Made by a program: the position numbers and the translations under genes
Shown here: positions 6,584 to 14,217 of the stretch, piece by piece
How the letters are laid out: each line of letters opens with the position of its first letter
Position numbering within the stretch: position 1 is the stretch's first letter
Notes under the pieces: generated by a model
What the model was told of the DNA's origin: nothing
Database searches by the model: none
The model's input: only the letters and a program-made list of their open reading frames with translations
Assembly (NCBI GenBank): GCA_030592355.1
Contig: JAUVJE010000039.1
Span: forward strand, 1-14,334
Reading direction: 5' to 3'
DNA from: Clostridia bacterium
GTDB taxonomy: Bacteria > Bacillota > Clostridia > DUPQ01
DNA length: 14,334 bases

Positions 6584-8656
6584 ATGAAAAAAGTATTATT
6601 GAAAACAGCAACGATTTTCTTATTGGTTGCAATGGTTTTCACATTCAGCGGATGTGACGAATTATTCCAGATAGAGAATACAGAAGAACTTCCAAGATTC
6701 AAGAACTTCGACGCCATGCTGGAATATATGAGTAAAACAGCGTCGGGCTATGCATATGGCATGAGGGGAGGCGAATTCCCTGAAATGGCCATGGGTGAAG
6801 ATGCAGCGGCTCCATCGTCCAATGCAGCAAAGGATAGCTCAGGTGGAAACGAAAGCCAATCGCATGGTGAAACAAATGTACAGGTGGCAGGAATTGACGA
6901 GGCTGATGTTATTAAAAATGACGGCCGTTATCTGTACTTTGTAAGCGGCAACAGACTAATTATAGTGGATGCTGCGGACTCTGCCAATATGAGCATAACT
7001 TCAAAAATCGTACTTGAAGACATGTCCACATTCAGTGAAATGTACATAACCGGAAACTATCTTACTGCAATCGGTTATACGTATGAAGAAATTGCGGTTG
7101 AAGAGAATTCTTCATCCGGCGATAGCAAAACTATGCCCGGCAGATACATACCCGGCAGATCATATACATTTGCACAGGTTTATGATATCTCAAATAAATC
7201 CAACCCGGTTCTCACCAGAGAATATAAAATCGAAGGTTCCATCCTTAGCTCCAGGGTGAAAGACGGCAACCTCTATCTTGTTACTAATAAATGGGCATAT
7301 TTCTACGGCGGGGATGTACAGCTTAAGCCAGGTGAAGTACTTCCATACCGTTATGACAGTACAGTCAGCAAAGACAGTATGATAATCGAACCCAGCGAGA
7401 TTGCATACCTGCCCAATCCCGTGGATAACTCATTCATGACAATATCGGTGATGGACATAGACAGCAACAACGCGGTAAAAACCGAAACAGTCATGGGCGG
7501 CGGAAATACAATATATATGAGCCACAATGCTTTATATATTGTTAAACCGGTATTTTATTTCTTCCCTGCCGTTCTTGAAATGGTTGATGTAGAAACTACA
7601 GCATCAACTGCCTCATCAGAGGACAAACCCGGAACTGTTATTGAAAAACCGGCAACCAAAGCACCCGAACCCGAAGAACCAAAAACCGCAATATACAAAT
7701 ACGACCTTATAGGTAAAACCGTAAAATACGCCGGGACAGGTTCCGTCAAGGGCGATGTTTTAAATCAGTTCTCAATGGATGAATTCGATGGAAGTTTCCG
7801 TATTGCCACAACTCATTGGACTGAAAAGGGAACTTCGAATAATGTATTCATTCTCGATAAAAATATGAATAATGTCGGCAGCATAGAAAACCTGGCCCCC
7901 GGAGAAAGAATTTACTCAGTACGTTTCTCAGGCAATACCGGTTATGTTGTAACCTTCAAAAACATGGATCCGCTGTTCGTACTTGACCTTTCCAATCCTG
8001 CTAATCCAAAGGTCACCGGCGAACTTAAGATTCCGGGATTCTCAAATTACCTGCATCCGGTAGGCGATGGTTTATTACTCGGTCTTGGAGTCGACACTAA
8101 GGAAATTTATATGAAGGATGAAAACGGCAAAGAAATCGTAACCGGTTTTCAGAGCGGCGGTCTCAAACTATCATTATTTGATGTCTCCGACCCCTTCAAT
8201 CCCAAAGAAATCGACACTTTGGTAATCGGTGGATCAGGTTCGTATACTGAAGCACAGTACAATCACAGGGCATTCACATGGTGGGATGAAAAGAATGTTG
8301 CAATGTTCAGTGCACAGATTAACAACTCAAAGGGCTACGGCGAGTATTCGTCCTGGCAGGAAGGCGCAGTTATTGTGAATGTGGTTAACAGACAGCTCTC
8401 ACTCAAGGGAATCCTGCCGGCGGGAACAGACGCAGGCATGATTTGGGCATACTACACACCAACAAGAGTAACCTATATAGGCGAAACTGTTTACTATTTG
8501 CAGATGGGAATGCTAAGAGCTTTTGATTATAATACCATGCTGCTGCAGGGCCAACTGACGGTTTCCGAAATCCTCCCACAGCAGGAAGAACCGATAAGAC
8601 CTCTTCCCGGACTTGTGGAACCACCTTCAAAAGACACAGATGAAGACGACGATTAA
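6584..8656 (+). CDS. Secreted beta-propeller domain lipoprotein
   Basis: This 690-residue exported protein has a signal peptide of about 23 residues and a lipobox FSGC, so Cys24 is probably lipidated and the protein held on the outer face of the membrane. A serine/glycine-rich linker (about 74-95) leads into NVQVAGIDEADVIKNDG at 98-114, the hallmark start of the secreted beta-propeller family (Pfam Beta_propel). Repeated blade-like units follow, such as YLYFVSGNRLIIVDAAD, AQVYDISNKSNPVLTREYKI, FVLDLSNPANPKVTGELKI and LSLFDVSDPFNPKEIDTL. A proline/glutamate/threonine-rich insert at about 335-370 interrupts the propeller, and the tail is strongly acidic (DTDEDDD). Length is normal for the family. 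The ATG has AGGAG nine bases upstream. The molecular function of this family is not established; ligand binding or an envelope role is plausible. It is 192 bases past the previous gene and probably has its own promoter. Confidence 0.9.
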   Translation: MKKVLLKTATIFLLVAMVFTFSGCDELFQIENTEELPRFKNFDAMLEYMSKTASGYAYGMRGGEFPEMAMGEDAAAPSSNAAKDSSGGNESQSHGETNVQVAGIDEADVIKNDGRYLYFVSGNRLIIVDAADSANMSITSKIVLEDMSTFSEMYITGNYLTAIGYTYEEIAVEENSSSGDSKTMPGRYIPGRSYTFAQVYDISNKSNPVLTREYKIEGSILSSRVKDGNLYLVTNKWAYFYGGDVQLKPGEVLPYRYDSTVSKDSMIIEPSEIAYLPNPVDNSFMTISVMDIDSNNAVKTETVMGGGNTIYMSHNALYIVKPVFYFFPAVLEMVDVETTASTASSEDKPGTVIEKPATKAPEPEEPKTAIYKYDLIGKTVKYAGTGSVKGDVLNQFSMDEFDGSFRIATTHWTEKGTSNNVFILDKNMNNVGSIENLAPGERIYSVRFSGNTGYVVTFKNMDPLFVLDLSNPANPKVTGELKIPGFSNYLHPVGDGLLLGLGVDTKEIYMKDENGKEIVTGFQSGGLKLSLFDVSDPFNPKEIDTLVIGGSGSYTEAQYNHRAFTWWDEKNVAMFSAQINNSKGYGEYSSWQEGAVIVNVVNRQLSLKGILPAGTDAGMIWAYYTPTRVTYIGETVYYLQMGMLRAFDYNTMLLQGQLTVSEILPQQEEPIRPLPGLVEPPSKDTDEDDD

Positions 8657-8718
8657 TTCCCCCGGGTATAGCAGCTACCGTATGAACATAGATAATACCC
8701 TCCGATAAAAGTCCCCTG

Positions 8719-8744
8719 AAAAAGGAGCCGGCCGGCTCCTTTTT
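8719..8744. terminator. Bidirectional intrinsic terminator between the propeller gene and leuS
   Basis: A perfect 26-bp palindrome has arms AAAAAGGAGCCGG and CCGGCTCCTTTTT. As RNA it forms GGAGCC/GGCTCC around a GGCC loop with a U-run on whichever strand is read. It lies between convergent genes, 62 bases past the lipoprotein stop and 48 bases past the leuS stop, so it can end both transcripts. Confidence 0.92.
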
Positions 8745-8792
8745 CTTGTTGCCGTTCCCCCGAGCGACAACCTCTATAAATGCATAATTAAT

Positions 8793-11204
8793 CTACTTAA
8801 CTACAATATTAACCAATCTACCGGGAATTGCAATAACTTTTACAACAGTTTTTCCCTCAACCTGTGATTTTATTACCGGGTCCTCCATTGCTGCCTGCTG
8901 CATTGCCTCCCTGTTCAGCGATGTCGGAATCACCATTTTGGTTCGCACCTTGCCGTTAAGCTGCACAACTATTTCTATAACATCATCCACTGTTTTGGAT
9001 TCGTCAAAGGTAGGCCATGAAGCCTGGTTAAGCATTCCTTCATATCCCTTTTCAATCCAAAGTTCTTCTGTAATATGCGGAGAAACCGGATTAAGTAATA
9101 TAAGGAATGTCTTGAATTCATCAGAAGTTATACTTCCCTTGTGATAAAAATCATTTGCAAGCGACATCAATGCTGCAATCCCTGTATTGAATTTTAAAGT
9201 CTCAAAGTCATTGCTGACCTTTTTAATGGTTTTATGCATGTTGCTTTCCATATCAGACGAGTAACCCGATTCATCATTAACCATGGGCATCATTCGAAAA
9301 ACCCTATCCAGAAACCTTTTACAGCCTTTAACGCCGTTTTCAGACCAGGGCACGCTCTTTTCAAAGTCGCCTATGAACATCTCAAACATCCTGAGAGTAT
9401 CGGCACCCGATTCCTCGATAATATCATCGGGATTTATTACAACCCCCTGGGATTTGGACATTTTTTCGCCATTAGACGCCAAAATCATCCCATGGGAAGT
9501 ACGCTTTTTGTATGGTTCCGGTGTTGGTACAACACCTATATCATACAAGAATTTGTGCCAGAAACGAGAATATAGCAAATGGAGGGTTGTGTGTTCCATT
9601 CCCCCGTTATACCAATCCACCGGCGTCCAGTATTCCAGTAAATCCTTTGATGCGATGGCATCATTATTATCAACATCAATATATCTCAGGTAATACCAGG
9701 AGGATCCCGCCCACTGAGGCATTGTGTCAGTCTCGCGTTTAGCGGCTCCCCCGCATTCCGGACATATGGTATTGACCCAGTCTGTGATATTTGCCAGCGG
9801 CGACTCACCTGTATCCGTCGGTTCATAATGCTCTACTTCAGGGAGTAAAAGCGGGAGTTCGCTCTCAGGCAATGCCACCCATCCGCATTTATCGCAGTGA
9901 ACCAGAGGAATCGGCTCTCCCCAGTACCTCTGGCGTGAGAATACCCAGTCTCTCAGTTTATAATTTATTTTAAACTCGCCAATTTCTTTTTCAACCAGAT
10001 GTTCTGTTATTTTTTTCTTTGCGTCCTTGACATTCAGGCCGTCAATGATTCCGGAATTAATCATAATACCGGTTTCGATGTCCGTGAAGGCCTGTTCGCT
10101 TATATCGCCTCCGCCGACTACTTCAACAATCTGAAGGCCAAATTTCTTTGCAAATTCATAGTCCCTTTGGTCATGAGCCGGAACCGCCATTATTGCTCCG
10201 GTTCCATATGACATGAGGACGTAGTCAGACACCCATATCGGAATCAATTCGTCATTTACAGGATTTACAGCCTTAAGGCCGTCAATTTCAAGGCCTGTCT
10301 TTACTTTGGCAAGCTCAGTCCTTTCCATATCGGATTTATGAGAGGCAATCCGCTCATATTCCATGATTTCATCATAGTTTTTTATACGGTCTCTATACTT
10401 CTGTAAATATGGGTGTTCAGGAGACATTACCATATATGTAGCACCATAAAGCGTATCTGGCCGTGTTGTGTAAACACGGAGCACATCATCTGTGTCCGCT
10501 ATTTTAAAATCTACTTCAGCGCCTTCGGAACGGCCTATCCAGTTTATCTGGGTGGCACGCACCCGTTCAGGATAATCAACCAGTTCGAGGTCATTGATGA
10601 GCCTTTCTGCGTACTCAGTTATTTTAAGCATCCATTGGCTCTTCATCCTCCGGGTGACTTCGCTGCCGCAGCGCTCGCAAGCGCCATTAACAACTTCCTC
10701 ATTTGCCAGTCCTACTTTGCATGATGTGCAAAAATTAATTGACATTTCCTTTTTATAGGCAAGTCCGTTTTTAAAGAGCTGCATAAATATCCATTGAGTC
10801 CACTTGTAATAATTTGGATCAGTTGTGTTTACTTCCCTTGACCAATCAAAAGAAAATCCAATGGATTTACACTGCCCTTTAAACCTGGCAATGTTATTTT
10901 TTGTAACGATGGATGGATGTATTTTATTTTTTATTGCATAATTTTCAGTCGGAAGACCAAATGCATCCCACCCCATTGGAAACAGCACGTTAAATCCTTC
11001 AAGACGTCTTTTTCTAGCGACGACATCAAGCGCTGTATAAGGCCGCGGATGTCCTACGTGAAGCCCCTTGCCCGAGGGATACGGAAATTCAATCAATGCA
11101 TAATAATTGGGCTTTTTCCTGTCTGTTCCGGTCTTGAAAGTTTCCTTCTCATCCCAGATTGCCTGCCACTTTTTTTCAATGGCTCTATGGTCATAATCCT
11201 TCAT
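8793..11204 (-). CDS. leuS: Leucyl-tRNA synthetase
   Basis: This 803-residue class I aminoacyl-tRNA synthetase attaches leucine to tRNA-Leu in the cytoplasm, releasing AMP and PPi. The Rossmann catalytic fold carries the HIGH-type motif at 49-52 (HVGH, within PYPSGKGLHVGH). A zinc-ribbon-like insertion has paired CxxC motifs (CTSC...CERC), and a second pair lies later (CDKC...CPEC). The CP1 editing domain has TTRPDTLYGATYM and GTGAIMAVPAHDQRDYEFA, including the conserved aspartate needed for editing mischarged tRNA. KMSKS lies at about 580-584, followed by the anticodon-binding and C-terminal domains. Length is normal for a bacterial enzyme. The ATG at 11204 has GAGGAG just upstream. The gene is controlled by the T-box leader described separately, so it should be induced when leucine tRNA is uncharged. 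No oddities were seen. Confidence 0.98.
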   Translation of the reverse strand: MKDYDHRAIEKKWQAIWDEKETFKTGTDRKKPNYYALIEFPYPSGKGLHVGHPRPYTALDVVARKRRLEGFNVLFPMGWDAFGLPTENYAIKNKIHPSIVTKNNIARFKGQCKSIGFSFDWSREVNTTDPNYYKWTQWIFMQLFKNGLAYKKEMSINFCTSCKVGLANEEVVNGACERCGSEVTRRMKSQWMLKITEYAERLINDLELVDYPERVRATQINWIGRSEGAEVDFKIADTDDVLRVYTTRPDTLYGATYMVMSPEHPYLQKYRDRIKNYDEIMEYERIASHKSDMERTELAKVKTGLEIDGLKAVNPVNDELIPIWVSDYVLMSYGTGAIMAVPAHDQRDYEFAKKFGLQIVEVVGGGDISEQAFTDIETGIMINSGIIDGLNVKDAKKKITEHLVEKEIGEFKINYKLRDWVFSRQRYWGEPIPLVHCDKCGWVALPESELPLLLPEVEHYEPTDTGESPLANITDWVNTICPECGGAAKRETDTMPQWAGSSWYYLRYIDVDNNDAIASKDLLEYWTPVDWYNGGMEHTTLHLLYSRFWHKFLYDIGVVPTPEPYKKRTSHGMILASNGEKMSKSQGVVINPDDIIEESGADTLRMFEMFIGDFEKSVPWSENGVKGCKRFLDRVFRMMPMVNDESGYSSDMESNMHKTIKKVSNDFETLKFNTGIAALMSLANDFYHKGSITSDEFKTFLILLNPVSPHITEELWIEKGYEGMLNQASWPTFDESKTVDDVIEIVVQLNGKVRTKMVIPTSLNREAMQQAAMEDPVIKSQVEGKTVVKVIAIPGRLVNIVVK

Positions 11205-11224
11205 GTCGCTCCTCTTTCTTTACA

Positions 11225-11457
11225 TTAAAAAAGCCCTTTCGCATAGAGGCGAAAAGACCGCGGTACCACTCTACTTTAATATCCTTTAACAGAATATCAT
11301 CTCTTTTTGATAACGGTGTATACCACCGGCCTGCATTACTATGTTTCACACAAGCTGCTCCGAAACGAGTTTCAGTTCCTTCTGTCAACGCCTTTCACCA
11401 ACCGGCGCTTCTCTATCCACTTCATAAAACCTACTGTTTTTCATCATCGCAATACGT
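11225..11457 (-). promoter_or_regulatory. Leucine T-box riboswitch leader of leuS
   Basis: The leader, read leftward from about 11457, contains the conserved T-box AGAGTGGTACCGCG at plus 11259-11272 immediately before a terminator. Farther upstream is a Stem I region with AGTA, the AGAGA bulge element and a GGTTGGTGAAA distal loop. On its 3' side, CTC at plus 11367-11369 sits just before GTTTC, which can pair with GAAAAAC on the 5' side. CTC is therefore the likely specifier and is a leucine codon, agreeing with the gene controlled. A small hairpin CGGTG/CACCG at 11314-11328 fits Stem III. Uncharged tRNA-Leu should stabilise the antiterminator and allow transcription into leuS. Confidence 0.93.
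11227..11258 (-). terminator. T-box regulated terminator ahead of leuS
   Basis: Read leftward, GTCTTTTCGC (plus 11249-11258) pairs with GCGAAAGGGC (plus 11233-11242) around a 6-base loop, giving a 10-bp stem with two or three wobble pairs. A run of six U follows (plus 11227-11232). It begins directly after the T-box sequence and is mutually exclusive with the antiterminator. Confidence 0.88.
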
Positions 11458-11463
11458 TTTTGT

Positions 11464-11492
11464 ATTATATCTTACCCCCTGAAAAATTGCAA
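11464..11492 (-). promoter_or_regulatory. Sigma-A promoter of the leuS T-box transcript
   Basis: On the minus strand TTGCAA (plus 11487-11492) is followed by a 17-base spacer and a perfect TATAAT (plus 11464-11469). The start would be near 11457, giving a leader of about 250 bases. Confidence 0.85.
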
Positions 11493-11547
11493 ATTCGAAT
11501 CATTGAACTATCGGCCGCTTATCTTGCGTTATCCCACTATCAAATAG

Positions 11548-11575
11548 AGCTTTAGGTATATGTTTACCTAAGGCT
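11548..11575. promoter_or_regulatory. Operator-like palindrome upstream of the MATE promoter
   Basis: AGCTTTAGGTA (11548-11558) and TACCTAAGGCT (11565-11575) are inverted copies with one mismatch and a 6-base centre; the inner TTAGGTA/TACCTAA arms are perfect. It ends 11 bases before the -35 of the transporter gene and lies about 55 bases behind the leuS -35. No U-run follows, so a protein-binding operator is more likely than a terminator. The half-site resembles metal-responsive DtxR-type boxes, but the centre is one base longer. Confidence 0.45.
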
Positions 11576-11586
11576 TTCATTTGATA

Positions 11587-11615
11587 CTGACAATGTGGAA
11601 TGGATGATATATAAT
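11587..11615 (+). promoter_or_regulatory. Sigma-A promoter of the MATE transporter gene
   Basis: CTGACA (11587-11592, one mismatch to TTGACA), a 17-base spacer and a perfect TATAAT (11610-11615) give a start near 11622. This lies downstream of the upstream TTG candidate start and so decides the translation start of the gene. Confidence 0.8.
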
Positions 11616-11644
11616 TGTCCGGTATACATCAGGGGAGAATTTTT

Positions 11645-13003
11645 TTGACTGATTTAACCACCAATAAAGCACTGATACCAAAAATTTTAAAAATAGGATT
11701 ACCGATTGCGATACAAAATTTTGTAGGCACCGCATTAAATCTTATTGACAATATGATGATTGGCTCAAGGGGCGAAGCAGCCCTTGCCGCGGTCAGCATA
11801 TCCAACCGTATATTTTTTATACTGATTATTATCCTTTTTGGCGCATACAGTGGCCTGGGTATATATACCTCGCAATACTGGGGTAAAAAAGATCTTGTCA
11901 GCATACGGAAGATCATGGGGATGGCCTTCATGCTGGGATTAACACTGTCAGTCATGTTCACCATAGGCACCCTATCCTTTCCGTCGCAAATAATAAGCAT
12001 TTTCATCAGAGATGCAGTAGTGATTGAAAAAGGGGCCAGTTACCTTTCAATTGCCGCATTTACGTATATTCCGGTGGCTATAACCTATGTTTACGCCTAT
12101 GCATCCCGAAGCGTTCACAAAACCAAATCCCCAATGGTCGCAAGCATTATCGCCCTTAGCATAAATACATTTCTTAATTACTTATTGATAAACGGCAACT
12201 GGGGTGCACCGGAATTAGGTGTCAAAGGCGCTGCCATTGCAACACTAACAGCAAGAATTGTTGAGCTTGTACTCCTGCTAACCATAATCTACAAATCAAA
12301 AGACCACCCCCTTGCCGGCCATATTAATGAATTCTTCAGCTTTTCACGAGAAATGTTCAAGAAAGTCACTAAAACCGCAATTCCGGTCATCATTAATGAA
12401 TCTGCCTGGGTTATCGGGATATCAGTCTATTTCATAGCATACGGTTTTCTGGGAACCGCATCGATTGCCGCCGCACAGGTTTCCCTGACCATATCTAATC
12501 TGATATGGGCTTTTCTGATAGGTATGGGAAATGCTACTGCCGTTATCATCGGCAATGAAATCGGCGCCGGGAAAACAGCAAGCGCTTACGATATTGCCAG
12601 GCGTCTGATTAAAATGGAGTTCATAGCAGCGCTTTTCCTGGCGGTAATTTATCTTGCTATCGGTTATGCTATCTCCGGGTTTTTCGGACTAACCGAATCA
12701 TCCAGAGACATCGCGATGAAATGCATATATATCAACACCGTATTCATTCCCATTCGAATGTTGGGTTTTGTCTATATCATCGGTGTCTTAAGAAGCGGCG
12801 GCGATACAAAATTCTGTATGTATCTTGACTTGTCAATGGTTTGGTTTCTCGGTATTCCTGTTGCCTTTATCGCTGTGCTTGTACTGAAACTGCCCATATA
12901 CTGGGCCATGTGCCTCGTGTATAGCGAAGAAATTATAAAAGTAGCAATTGCAGCAAGCCGTTTCCGTTCAAAAAAATGGATAAATGTGCTGATTGATAAT
13001 TAG
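11645..13003 (+). CDS. MATE family efflux transporter
   Basis: This is a 452-residue polytopic membrane protein with about twelve hydrophobic segments arranged as two similar halves, as in the MATE (multidrug and toxin extrusion) family that exports cationic compounds in exchange for Na+ or H+. The N-terminal half starts with the family-like GLPIAIQNFVGTALNLIDNMMIGS, including D35 in the first helix. The second half begins near ETAIP-like KTAIPVIINESAW and contains AAAQVSLTISNLIWAF and a GNEIGAGKT loop. A longer frame begins at TTG 11615, but that codon is part of the -10 hexamer. TTG 11645 has AGGGGAG seven bases upstream and is downstream of the predicted transcription start. Its TAG stop is formed at the edge of a MITE-like insertion; without it the stop would be TAA at the same codon, so the protein is not shortened. 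The substrate is unknown. Confidence 0.93.
   Translation: MTDLTTNKALIPKILKIGLPIAIQNFVGTALNLIDNMMIGSRGEAALAAVSISNRIFFILIIILFGAYSGLGIYTSQYWGKKDLVSIRKIMGMAFMLGLTLSVMFTIGTLSFPSQIISIFIRDAVVIEKGASYLSIAAFTYIPVAITYVYAYASRSVHKTKSPMVASIIALSINTFLNYLLINGNWGAPELGVKGAAIATLTARIVELVLLLTIIYKSKDHPLAGHINEFFSFSREMFKKVTKTAIPVIINESAWVIGISVYFIAYGFLGTASIAAAQVSLTISNLIWAFLIGMGNATAVIIGNEIGAGKTASAYDIARRLIKMEFIAALFLAVIYLAIGYAISGFFGLTESSRDIAMKCIYINTVFIPIRMLGFVYIIGVLRSGGDTKFCMYLDLSMVWFLGIPVAFIAVLVLKLPIYWAMCLVYSEEIIKVAIAASRFRSKKWINVLIDN
12997..13002 (+). repeat. Left copy of 6-bp target duplication
   Basis: TAATTA directly precedes the left end of the MITE-like element, and an identical copy follows its right end. It overlaps the last codon and stop of the MATE gene. 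Confidence 0.75.
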
Positions 13004-13256
13004 GGAGTGCTGAATAACACAAGGCATAATGTATTCAGCAACGGCGGTAGCCGTATTGGATAAAAATATACTAGAGTATAAGGTTTTTAGCCAATGTCCG
13101 TATTTATTGGCGCACTGAATAGGATAAAAACAGGAGGCAAGGTCCATGAAGGTGCAGGGTTTATTGCTTGGTTTCTGAAAAAACCTTGCAGCTGAATCAC
13201 TTAAAAATGCGAAATAGGTCTTAAAACAAGGTGTTTTTAAGTTATTCAGTAAGCCC
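13003..13256. mobile_element. MITE-like element, 254 bp
   Basis: The ends are GGGAGTGCTGAATAAC (13003-13018) and GTTATTCAGTAAGCCC (13241-13256), inverted repeats matching at 13 of 16 positions. They are flanked by identical TAATTA hexamers, as expected of a target-site duplication. The element has no room for a transposase. It holds a 9-bp inverted repeat TGCTGAATA/TATTCAGCA (13008-13040), another GCCAAT/ATTGGC (13090-13111), and a stem CTTAAAAC/GTTTTTAAG near the right end (about 13220-13242). Internally, AGGAGG at 13132-13137 precedes a 10-codon ORF at 13146-13178. A weak promoter-like pair TTGGAT (13056-13061) and TATAAG (13077-13082) has a 15-base spacer. It looks like an internally deleted relative of an insertion sequence; the IS family is not identified. 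Confidence 0.78.
13146..13178 (+). pseudogene. 10-codon ORF, possible relic of a transposase start
   Basis: ATG at 13146 is preceded by a perfect AGGAGG with an 8-base spacer and encodes only MKVQGLLLGF before TGA. A strong ribosome site in front of so short a frame, inside a MITE-like element, suggests the surviving first codons of the parent transposase gene. The identity is inferred from position and not from homology that I can recognise. Confidence 0.35.
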
Positions 13257-13262
13257 TAATTA
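13257..13262 (+). repeat. Right copy of 6-bp target duplication
   Basis: TAATTA follows the right terminal repeat of the element and ends seven bases before the ATG of the next gene. It matches the hexamer at 12997-13002. Confidence 0.75.
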
Positions 13263-13269
13263 ATTGAAT

Positions 13270-14094
13270 ATGAAAAAACTATTTATTAAATTATTCCCAA
13301 AACTGAGCCTTCAGATTCTTTACTACAGAATGTATGGGAAATTTTACAACTCAAAAAACCCACGTGATCTGTATGAAAAACTGATTTGGTTGAATTTTAA
13401 TACACAAGACAAAAAGAAAGAGCTTTGCGCAGACAAATACCGTATCAGAGGTTACCTGAGAAACCTCGGTTTGGAGAAATACCTTAACACACTGTATGGG
13501 GTTTACGATTCTCCGGACACTATAAATTTCAAATTACTTCCCGATAAATTCGTATTAAAATGCACCCATGGGGCAAATTACAATATTTTGTGCCGGGATA
13601 AAAGCCACTTCAATATTCCTGTAGCCCAGAAAAAACTCCACAAATGGCTACGTCAGGATTATTCATTGAATTACGGCGAACTACATTATCGTAATATCCC
13701 GCGAAAAATCATTTGCGAGGAGTTTCTGAGCAATGATTTATACGACTATAAAGTCTATTGTTTCAATGGTTTTCCTAAATATGTGATGGTATGCACAAAT
13801 CTTTCAATGGGACCGGTAGAATACTATCTTTATACATTTGATTGGAATTACTGCGAGTTTCTTGTAGACCATCTTCCGAACCCAAATTTTCCAAAACCAG
13901 ACTGTTTAAACGAATTATATGATTTATCTGCAAAATTATCTTCCGGCTTTAAATTTGTACGAATTGATACATATATTCATGAAGAAATGCTAATATTCGG
14001 CGAAATGACCTTCACCCCATCTGGTTTTTTAGATAATCAAACACTGCCGTCCTTTAAAAAAATGATGGGCGACATGATTAATCTGTCAAATTAG
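13270..14094 (+). CDS. TupA-like ATP-grasp protein (putative surface polysaccharide glycosyltransferase)
   Basis: This protein of 274 residues resembles the TupA-like ATP-grasp family (Pfam ATPgrasp_TupA), found in teichuronopeptide, capsule and exopolysaccharide loci and often labelled glycosyltransferase. Family features in order: an N-terminal LYEKLIWLNF segment; ADKYRIRGYLRNLG at about 54-67; FVLKCTHGANYNILC at 94-108, the nucleotide-binding strand-loop; KIICEEFL at 146-153; YDYKVYCFNG at 158-167; and near the C-terminus FVRIDTY and IFGEMTFTPSGF, holding the acidic residues expected to bind Mg2+. It likely ligates an amino acid to, or otherwise modifies, a cell-surface polymer from the cytoplasm; the acceptor is unknown. 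The ATG at 13270 is chosen over the TTG six bases earlier, but neither has a Shine-Dalgarno site. A MITE-like element ends 13 bases before the ATG and separates it from the MATE gene with which it was probably coupled. Confidence 0.86.
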   Translation: MKKLFIKLFPKLSLQILYYRMYGKFYNSKNPRDLYEKLIWLNFNTQDKKKELCADKYRIRGYLRNLGLEKYLNTLYGVYDSPDTINFKLLPDKFVLKCTHGANYNILCRDKSHFNIPVAQKKLHKWLRQDYSLNYGELHYRNIPRKIICEEFLSNDLYDYKVYCFNGFPKYVMVCTNLSMGPVEYYLYTFDWNYCEFLVDHLPNPNFPKPDCLNELYDLSAKLSSGFKFVRIDTYIHEEMLIFGEMTFTPSGFLDNQTLPSFKKMMGDMINLSN

Positions 14095-14164
14095 GTGTAA
14101 TCACATCTGATTTACGAAAAAAACACAGCTATGACTATTTTATGTATAGTTTCCTATAGAGTGA

Positions 14165-14170
14165 TATAAT
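14165..14170 (+). promoter_or_regulatory. -10 hexamer ahead of the right-end gene
   Basis: A perfect TATAAT lies 47 bases before the ATG at 14218. No good -35 was found at 16-18 bases upstream, so this is a weak promoter call. The rest of 14095-14217 is AT-rich, with only a weak hairpin after the previous gene (GTAATC/GATTTAC, about 14096-14115). Confidence 0.35.
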
Positions 14171-14217
14171 TTAAATACAAAAATCGCTTTTTGAATTTAA
14201 AAAAGGTAGAATTACAA

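Noticed and set aside
9234..9742. Plus-strand open frames opposite leuS
   Set aside because: They mirror conserved leuS codons; no ribosome sites or domains are seen.
11159..11555. Open frames on the plus strand across the leuS leader
   Set aside because: They overlap the T-box leader and leuS start, have no ribosome sites and encode no recognisable protein.
11548..11575. Palindrome as a transcription terminator
   Set aside because: No U-run follows on either strand and no gene ends there; an operator role fits better.
11615..11644. TTG 11615 as the start of the MATE transporter
   Set aside because: It is part of the TATAAT hexamer and upstream of the predicted transcription start; TTG 11645 has AGGGGAG correctly placed.
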